DNA from: Oscillospiraceae bacterium
Lineage (GTDB): Bacteria > Bacillota > Clostridia > Oscillospirales > Acutalibacteraceae
Length of the DNA: 20,395 bases
NCBI GenBank assembly: GCA_902774165.1
Contig: CACYHJ010000016.1
Coordinates: forward strand, 1-20,395
Direction: 5' to 3'
A model generated the notes under the pieces. It made no database searches, was not told the DNA's origin, and saw only the letters and a program-made list of their open reading frames with translations. Of this stretch, positions 15,706 to 20,395 are shown in pieces. Both the position numbers and the translations under genes were made by a program. How positions within the stretch are numbered: the stretch's first letter is position 1; the number at the start of each line of letters is the position of its first letter.

Positions 15706-16452
15706 TTACTTCGCGCTGCCCTGCTTGGCGACGGAGTTGATCTTCGCCTGAAGCTTCTCCTGGTCGCCCAGATAGTACTTTCTGATGAACTTGAAGTCGT
15801 CGTCGAACTCATAGACCAGCGGGATCGCGGTGGGGATATTGACGCCCAGAATCTCGTCGGCGGTCAGATTCTCGAAATACTTCACAAGCGCGCGCAGGGA
15901 ATTGCCGTGGGCGGCGATCAGAACGCGCTTGCCGGCTGCCATCTGCGGCTTGATTTCGCTCTCAAAATAGGGCACGACGCGCTCGATGGTGGTGGCCAGG
16001 CTCTCGGTGAGGGGCATCAGCGCGGGATCCTCGTTTCTGTAAGCGGTGGCGAACTTCGGATTGCGCTCGTCGTCCTCCGTCAGGGGGGGCGGGGTGATAT
16101 CAAAGGAGCGTCTCCAGATCTTGACCTGCTCCTCGCCGTACTGCTTCGCGGTCTCGCTCTTGTTAAGGCCTTGCAGCGCGCCGTAATGACGCTCGTTGAG
16201 CTTCCAGCTCTTATAAACGGGCAGCCACTCGCGGTCCATCTCCAGCAGAACACCGTTGAGGGTGTGGATGGCTCTCTTCAGATAAGAGGTGTAGCAGACG
16301 TCGAAGTCGTACCCCTCTGCGACGAGGGTCTTGCCGGCCTCGGCGGCCTCTTTCTTGCCGGTTTCGGAAAGCTCCACGTCCGTCCAGCCGGTGAAGCGAT
16401 TCTCAAGGTTCCACTCGCTTTCGCCGTGACGGATCAAAACCAATTTCATCAT
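15706..16452 (-). CDS. gpmA: 2,3-bisphosphoglycerate-dependent phosphoglycerate mutase
   Basis: 248 residues, the usual size of the cofactor-dependent (dPGM) family. It interconverts 3- and 2-phosphoglycerate in lower glycolysis. The phosphohistidine motif LIRHGESEWN (His9), FTGWTDVELSETG, the acidic LNERHYGALQGLNK, and the second histidine in AAHGNSLRALVKY are all present. The first of two ATGs is chosen because AAGGA lies about 11 nt upstream of it. It is 49 nt after tpiA and probably the last gene of pgk-tpiA-gpmA. Many Firmicutes carry the unrelated manganese-dependent enzyme (gpmI) at this place. Confidence 0.97.
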   Translation of the reverse strand: MMKLVLIRHGESEWNLENRFTGWTDVELSETGKKEAAEAGKTLVAEGYDFDVCYTSYLKRAIHTLNGVLLEMDREWLPVYKSWKLNERHYGALQGLNKSETAKQYGEEQVKIWRRSFDITPPPLTEDDERNPKFATAYRNEDPALMPLTESLATTIERVVPYFESEIKPQMAAGKRVLIAAHGNSLRALVKYFENLTADEILGVNIPTAIPLVYEFDDDFKFIRKYYLGDQEKLQAKINSVAKQGSAK

Positions 16453-16473
16453 AACGATCGAATTCCTTTCTCT

Positions 16474-16500
16474 CTATATAATATATTACATTATATATAG
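16474..16500. other. AT-only imperfect palindrome between tpiA and gpmA
   Basis: CTATATAA and TTATATATAG face each other around a short AT spacer, 1 nt after the tpiA stop region. On the minus strand the stretch also holds TATAAT-like hexamers, but no convincing -35 box at a normal distance. It may be a weak internal promoter or an RNA hairpin between the two cistrons. Confidence 0.35.
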
Positions 16501-16501
16501 C

Positions 16502-17269
16502 TTACACGGACGCCGCTTTCACGATCACGGAGAAGTCCTGCGCCTTGAGGGAGGCGCCGCCGATCAGGCCGCCGTCCACGTCGGGCTGCGCAAGAAGCTC
16601 CGCAGCGTTCTTCGCGTTCATGGAGCCGCCGTACTGAATCACGGTGGCGTCCGCCGCGTCTTTGCCGTAAAGCTCGGCGATGCAGGCGCGGATCGCCGCG
16701 TTGACCTCGTTGGCCTGCTCGGCGGTGGCGGTTCTGCCGGTGCCGATCGCCCAGACGGGTTCATAGGCGATGATGACGTTCTTCAGATCCTCGGCGGAAA
16801 CGTCGCCCAGCGCGATCTTGGTCTGATAACGCACAACCTCTTCAGTGATGCCCTGCTCGCGCTGCTCCAGCAGCTCGCCGACGCAGAGGATCACCTTCAG
16901 GCCGCTGGCAAGCGCCGCCTTGGTGCGCTTGTTGACGGTCACGTCGGTCTCGCCGAAATACTGACGGCGCTCGGAATGGCCGATGATGACGTAGGGAACG
17001 CCGACCGCCTTGAGCATGGGGGCGGAGATCTCCGCGGTGAACGCGCCGCTCTCAGCCCAATGGCAGTTCTCGGCGCCGACCTTGATGTTGGAGCCTGCGG
17101 TGGCTTCCAGCGCGGCGGGGATATCAACGTAGGGAACGCAGACGACCACGTCGCAGTCAGCGTCCGCCACGAGAGGTTTCATTTCCTCGATGAGGGCTTT
17201 CGCCTCGTCGGGCGTCTTGTTCATTTTCCAGTTGCCCGCGATCACGGGGCGGCGAAGTGCTTTATTCAT
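16502..17269 (-). CDS. tpiA: Triosephosphate isomerase
   Basis: 255 residues from the ATG at 17269, which has AAAGGAAG about 8 nt upstream. The frame opens 10 codons earlier, but that start adds a hydrophilic piece outside the family. Catalyses interconversion of dihydroxyacetone phosphate and glyceraldehyde 3-phosphate. Active-site residues are visible: Asn13 and Lys15 in AGNWKMNK, His98 in IIGHSERR, Glu170 in AYEPVWAIGTG, and the phosphate-binding YGGSM and GGLIGGASL near the C-terminus. It lies 186 nt downstream of pgk with the heptamer inverted-repeat element between them. Confidence 0.98.
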   Translation of the reverse strand: MNKALRRPVIAGNWKMNKTPDEAKALIEEMKPLVADADCDVVVCVPYVDIPAALEATAGSNIKVGAENCHWAESGAFTAEISAPMLKAVGVPYVIIGHSERRQYFGETDVTVNKRTKAALASGLKVILCVGELLEQREQGITEEVVRYQTKIALGDVSAEDLKNVIIAYEPVWAIGTGRTATAEQANEVNAAIRACIAELYGKDAADATVIQYGGSMNAKNAAELLAQPDVDGGLIGGASLKAQDFSVIVKAASV

Positions 17270-17305
17270 TTTGTTCTTCCTTTCTGTTTGGTTATGCAAA
17301 CGAAA

Positions 17306-17450
17306 GTCCCGAGGCCCGAGACCCGAGTCCCGAGGCTTTCAATGAAGCATTTTTCTTTTATACTGATGATCCGGGCCATCCGGTTCCATCGTCTTTTTCC
17401 GAAGCGGTCAACCTTGCCGATCCGCCTCGGGACTCGGGACTCGGAACTCG
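17306..17450. repeat. Inverted-repeat element with arms of CCCGAGT-like heptamers
   Basis: The left arm (17310-17336) and the inverted right arm (17424-17450) match at 24 of 27 positions. Each arm consists of near-perfect 7-bp iterations of the type CGAGTCC, ending in CCCGAGGC next to the interior. The 87-bp interior carries a smaller CCGG-bounded hairpin (17371-17383) and no gene. The right arm ends 5 nt before the pgk stop codon (17456-17458), on its downstream side. This looks like a dispersed REP- or MITE-type repeat. As RNA it would form a long GC-rich hairpin in the pgk-tpiA message. Confidence 0.7.
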
Positions 17451-17455
17451 TGTCT

Positions 17456-18649
17456 TCAGTCCTTATTGTCGATGGCTTCAATGCCGGGAAGGGGCTTGCC
17501 CTCAAGGAATTCAAGGGAAGCGCCGCCGCCGGTGGAAATGTGGCTCATCTTGTCGGCAAAGCCCAGCTTCTTGATCGCAGCCGCGGAATCGCCGCCGCCG
17601 ATGATGGAAACCGCGTCGCTCTCGGCAACCGCCGTCGCCACCGCAACCGTACCGGAAGCAAACTTCTCCCACTCGGAAACGCCCATGGGGCCGTTCCATA
17701 CAACCGTGCCGGCGCCCTTGATGGCGTCCGCGAACAGCTTCTCGGATTCGGGGCCGATGTCAAGGCCCATCCAGCCGTCATCGATCTCGCCGCGGGCGGC
17801 GACCATGCAATCGGTGTCGGCGGAATACTCTCTTCCGCAGCGGGAATCCACGGGCAGAAGGAACTTCACGCCCTTGTCCTCGGCCTTTTTCAGCGCCGCG
17901 AGCGCGACGTCGAATTTATCTTCTTCACACAGGGACTTGCCGATCGAGTGGCCCTGCGCCTTGAGGAAGGTGTACGCCATGCCGCCGCCGACGATCAGAA
18001 CGTCGACTTTATCAAGCAGATTCTCGATAACGCCGATCTTGTCGGAAACCTTCGCGCCGCCCAGAATCGCCACGAAGGGTCTTTTGGGAGCCTCGAGCGC
18101 ACCGCCGATGAACTGGATCTCTTTGAGCACGAGATAACCGACAGCGGAGGGAAGATAAGCGGCTACGCCCGCGGTGGAGGAATGCGCGCGGTGGTCGGAA
18201 CCGAACGCGTCGTTGACGTAGAGATCGGCAAGAGAAGCAAACGCCTTGCTGAGCGCTTCGTCGTTCTTGGTCTCGCCTTTTTCAAAGCGGACGTTTTCGA
18301 TCAGCATCGCGTCGCCGTCTTTCAGCTCCGCGGCAAGCCGGTGCGCGTCGTCGCCCACAACGTCCTTCGCCATCTTTACGTCGATGCCGAGATACTTGGA
18401 AAGACGCTCGGCGACGGGAGCAAGGGAGAATTCGGGATCAAACTCGCCCTTCGGTCTGCCCAGATGGGAGCAGAGGATGACGCGCGCGCCGTTGTCAAGT
18501 AGATATTTGATGGTCGGCAGCGCGGCGACAATGCGTTTGTCGTCGGTGATGACGCCGTTCTCGAACTTCACGTTAAAGTCGCAGCGCACAAGCACTTTTT
18601 TGCCCTTAACGTCAAGATCTTCCACGGTCTTCTTGTTCAGTACACTCAT
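17456..18649 (-). CDS. pgk: Phosphoglycerate kinase
   Basis: 397 residues, standard length. Transfers phosphate from 1,3-bisphosphoglycerate to ADP. Visible signatures: RCDFNVKFENG (Arg22, Asp24, Asn26) in the substrate site, CSHLGRPKGEFDP, LIENVRFEKGETKND, VNDAFGSDHRAHSS, the nucleotide-domain GGAKVSDKIGV, VWNGPMGV, and the C-terminal GGGDSAAA and STGGGASLEFLEGKPLPG. AAGGAG lies 8 nt before the ATG. First gene of the pgk-tpiA-gpmA unit, with a promoter about 60 nt upstream. No gap gene lies upstream; the preceding gene is an unrelated hydrolase behind a terminator. Confidence 0.98.
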   Translation of the reverse strand: MSVLNKKTVEDLDVKGKKVLVRCDFNVKFENGVITDDKRIVAALPTIKYLLDNGARVILCSHLGRPKGEFDPEFSLAPVAERLSKYLGIDVKMAKDVVGDDAHRLAAELKDGDAMLIENVRFEKGETKNDEALSKAFASLADLYVNDAFGSDHRAHSSTAGVAAYLPSAVGYLVLKEIQFIGGALEAPKRPFVAILGGAKVSDKIGVIENLLDKVDVLIVGGGMAYTFLKAQGHSIGKSLCEEDKFDVALAALKKAEDKGVKFLLPVDSRCGREYSADTDCMVAARGEIDDGWMGLDIGPESEKLFADAIKGAGTVVWNGPMGVSEWEKFASGTVAVATAVAESDAVSIIGGGDSAAAIKKLGFADKMSHISTGGGASLEFLEGKPLPGIEAIDNKD

Positions 18650-18706
18650 GTTTTATACTCCTTTTTCTTTAATAAACGGATTAAAAGCCGAAAAGCCTTA
18701 CAGATT

Positions 18707-18735
18707 ATTGTATAAAATTTCGGCGATAAATGCAA
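18707..18735 (-). promoter_or_regulatory. Promoter of the pgk operon
   Basis: On the minus strand: TTGCAT (18730-18735), a 17-nt spacer and TACAAT (18707-18712). It lies just after the terminator of the upstream operon and 58 nt before the pgk start. No CggR-type operator was recognised. Confidence 0.65.
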
Positions 18736-18744
18736 TAGGTATTT

Positions 18745-18779
18745 TAAAAATTCTGATTTAGCGATGCTAAATCAGAATT
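18745..18779 (-). terminator. Terminator overlapping the cyclase-family stop codon
   Basis: A perfect 14-bp stem (arms 18749-18762 and 18766-18779, 3-nt loop) is followed on the minus strand by TTTTTAAAAT. The stop codon of the cyclase-family gene (18772-18774) and its last two codons lie inside the 5' arm, so the gene ends within its own terminator. Confidence 0.8.
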
Positions 18780-19353
18780 CACACAACACCGCGCGGACGG
18801 GGGCGGCCTCCGCGCCGCCGATCCTCAGCGGCAGAGCGGAGAGAAAATACGCCCCTTCCGGCACGTCGTCCAGCACAAGCCCTTCCAGCAGCGCCGTACC
18901 GGAAGAAAGCAGCGTCCGGTGCACCGGCGTCTGGATGCCGTGGATCCCCACGGAGGCGGCGTCGACGCCGATCAGCAGATATCCGCGTCCGGCCGCCAGC
19001 AGCGCGCCGTCCTCGCTGAAATACGCCGCGCCGTTTCCTTTTATAATGACGCGTTTTGCATCCGCGGGCAGAATCTCGTCCGCGATCCGCGCCGTGATCG
19101 GGCCTTCGGGGACCTCGACCACCCGGCACTCGCCGAGAAACGCGTCCAAAGGCATGTTGTCGATCGTTTCGCCCTCCGGCAGAAAATGCAGCGGCGCGTC
19201 AACATGCGTCCCGTTATGAAGGCAGCAGTACAGCGCCGACAGATTGCAGTCGCTGCCCTGCCCGATCGTCTCCACCCGTTCAAGACGCGGCTCAGGGTCG
19301 CCCGGATAGACGGCGGCGGACAGGATATCCGCCGAAATATCATAAATCTTCAT
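18772..19353 (-). CDS. Cyclase/kynurenine-formamidase-family metal hydrolase
   Basis: 193 residues. The hallmark HNGTHVDAPLH (His46, His50, Asp52, His56) is the metal-binding HxGTHxDxPxH motif of the putative cyclase family (Pfam cyclase, KynB-like). The N-terminus MKIYDISADI and YPGDPEP also fit. Members hydrolyse N-formylkynurenine, isatin or related amides, and many are uncharacterised. At 193 residues it is slightly shorter than KynB (about 210). It starts 1 nt after the permease stop and lacks a clear ribosome site of its own, which suggests translational coupling to the transporter. No tryptophan-catabolism gene is near, so the substrate is open. Confidence 0.85.
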   Translation of the reverse strand: MKIYDISADILSAAVYPGDPEPRLERVETIGQGSDCNLSALYCCLHNGTHVDAPLHFLPEGETIDNMPLDAFLGECRVVEVPEGPITARIADEILPADAKRVIIKGNGAAYFSEDGALLAAGRGYLLIGVDAASVGIHGIQTPVHRTLLSSGTALLEGLVLDDVPEGAYFLSALPLRIGGAEAAPVRAVLCEF

Positions 19354-19354
19354 C

Positions 19355-20179
19355 TTACTTGATATTGATTTTGCGGTCGATCAGCTCGCCCGTGCCGATA
19401 AACAGCAGCACCGCAGCGATGATCTCCACATACACCTGCGTCAGCGTGACGGAAGCGCCTCCGGAGAAACGGATCGCGTCGACCGCCTCACTGCTCGCAG
19501 TAAAGCTCATGCTCAGGTCCTCGTTGATCAGAACCGCGGTAGTGAACAGATGCTCCGCGCGGGAGGAAAGGAAGATCACGAGCCCGAACACGGCAAAGAA
19601 GTAAATCACCGCGCCGAAGCCGCCCAGCGCGCTGAAGGGCCGCACATGGGCAAGCGTCATGGCGAAGTAGATTTCGGCGATAAATACGATAATCAGGAAA
19701 ACGCCCTTGATCGCAATAAACACCAGCGCCCTGAGCAGAACGCCGATGTTCGGCGCGCCGATGGAGGGGAGCATTTCGGCAAGCATAGTCGCAAAAGAAT
19801 CGGACGTTTCTCCCATCCAGTAATAGTAATCCAGCCAGAAGCAGAAAAACACCAGAAGGTAGCTGATGATGATCCAGCAGAAGGACGTGAGCAGCTTTGA
19901 GAACAGCATGGTCGGCCCCTTGACCGGAAGGGTATTCGTGAGATATCCGCGGTCGCCGAACATGCTTCCCCGGAATTCCCCGACGGTGGCGATGATGGTG
20001 ACGATGATCGTCGCAAAGCTGACCAGCACCAGAAGAATGGAGGCGATGATCTTCCCGACGCCGAGATCGGCAAACAGGCAGATCCCCATTGCGGCCATGG
20101 CGATAAACGCCGCGAGATAGACGTTGGACACGCCCCGGGCCGCGGCTTTCATATCATTTTTAATTAATTTGCCAAGCAT
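19355..20179 (-). CDS. ABC-2-like membrane permease
   Basis: 274 residues with AAGGAGG 9 nt before the ATG. About six hydrophobic segments are visible: roughly residues 20-40, 45-65, 100-120, 145-170, 180-205 and 245-265. Between them is an extracellular-type loop with FTTAVLINEDLSMSFTASSEAV. The charged start MLGKLIKNDMKAAARG is typical of ABC-2/BcrB-like permeases in Firmicutes. Its start overlaps the end of the ABC ATPase gene by 20 nt. Together they should form an exporter or peptide/antibiotic-response transporter; the cargo is unknown. Confidence 0.75.
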   Translation of the reverse strand: MLGKLIKNDMKAAARGVSNVYLAAFIAMAAMGICLFADLGVGKIIASILLVLVSFATIIVTIIATVGEFRGSMFGDRGYLTNTLPVKGPTMLFSKLLTSFCWIIISYLLVFFCFWLDYYYWMGETSDSFATMLAEMLPSIGAPNIGVLLRALVFIAIKGVFLIIVFIAEIYFAMTLAHVRPFSALGGFGAVIYFFAVFGLVIFLSSRAEHLFTTAVLINEDLSMSFTASSEAVDAIRFSGGASVTLTQVYVEIIAAVLLFIGTGELIDRKINIK

Positions 20180-20395
20180 CGCCGTAAACCTCCTTATATT
20201 TATCCTCGACGGTCATGCCCCGGTCCTTGATCGGCCCGATATCCCCGGCGAACAGCAGCCGTCCCTGCCCGAGAATCAGCACGTGATCGAAGGACTCCTC
20301 CAGATCGTGCACCAGATGCGTGGAGATCAGGAGCGTGGAATCCTCGTTATAATTCTGCATGATGATTTTCAGAATCACCTCGCGGGCGGCGGGAT
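20160..20395 (-). CDS. ABC transporter ATP-binding protein, C-terminal part
   Basis: Only the last 78 or so residues are in the window; the frame stays open to the right edge. The visible part begins with PAAREVILKII, which fits the segment right after the D-loop. It continues with the switch-histidine motif LLISTHLVHDLEESFDHVLIL and the usual GQGRLLFAGD tail strand. Walker A, signature and Walker B motifs must lie beyond 20395. It overlaps the permease gene by 20 nt, which marks the two as a pair. Confidence 0.9.
   Translation of the reverse strand, partial: PAAREVILKIIMQNYNEDSTLLISTHLVHDLEESFDHVLILGQGRLLFAGDIGPIKDRGMTVEDKYKEVYGDAWQIN

Noticed and set aside
15688..15720. GC-rich stretch next to a T-run after gpmA as terminator
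   Set aside because: The T-run is on the plus-strand side and the possible stem is only three to four pairs, so it does not support termination of gpmA on the minus strand.
17266..17514. 82-codon minus-strand frame containing SRVPR and GTRVSGLGT
   Set aside because: It is just translation of the heptamer inverted-repeat element and overlaps the end of pgk. The residue pattern comes from the CGAGTCC iterations.
16976..18502. 508-codon plus-strand open frame across tpiA and pgk
   Set aside because: It runs antisense through two certain glycolytic genes and the repeat between them; a by-product of GC-biased codon use.

Overview
The window looks like chromosome from a Gram-positive anaerobe of the Clostridia, most likely a gut Oscillospiraceae/Ruminococcaceae-type organism. 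This is an inference. It rests on GGAGG-type ribosome binding sites, sigma-A promoters of the TTGACA/TATAAT kind, BspA-type leucine-rich repeats (LRRs) and dockerin-like modules on secreted proteins, Thr/Glu/Ala/Pro linkers, and moderately high GC. Every gene I can support lies on the minus strand, so the biological order runs from high to low coordinates. The long plus-strand reading frames are antisense shadows.

Layout in transcription order. (a) 20395-18772: the tail of an ABC ATPase (cut by the window edge), an ABC-2-like permease and a cyclase/formamidase-family hydrolase, packed as one operon and closed by a terminator that contains the last stop codon. (b) 18735-15706: the glycolytic genes pgk, tpiA and gpmA, with a promoter before pgk. 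A roughly 145-bp inverted-repeat element built from a CCCGAGT-like heptamer sits between pgk and tpiA, and an AT-only imperfect palindrome lies between tpiA and gpmA. (c) 15549-14645: a monocistronic secreted protein made of acidic 9-residue repeats plus a dockerin-like domain, with its own promoter and terminator. (d) 14621-11572: an MFS transporter overlapping by 4 nt a cytoplasmic GH123/DUF4091-type glycoside hydrolase, probably an uptake-and-degradation pair. (e) 11556-9317: a secreted LRR protein with an internal dockerin-like module and an unrecognised C-terminal domain, again with its own promoter and terminator. (f) 9293-5322: nifS, nadA, mnmA and a membrane-anchored TlpA/ResA-like thioredoxin, an operon about sulfur transfer, Fe-S-dependent NAD synthesis, tRNA thiolation and thiol redox. 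(g) 5245-1: a very large secreted protein, open at the left edge, with LRRs, a TTEAP linker, a repetitive beta-rich middle and a class-3-lipase-like domain.

The only stretch above 300 bases without a gene is 5006-5429. It holds the terminator of the nifS operon, a strong promoter for the lipase gene and a MITE-like inverted-repeat element that would lie in that gene's 5' leader. The 245-base gap at 15461-15705 holds the promoter of the acidic dockerin gene. I see no convincing terminator for gpmA there. No tRNA, rRNA, CRISPR array, riboswitch or transposase gene was seen.
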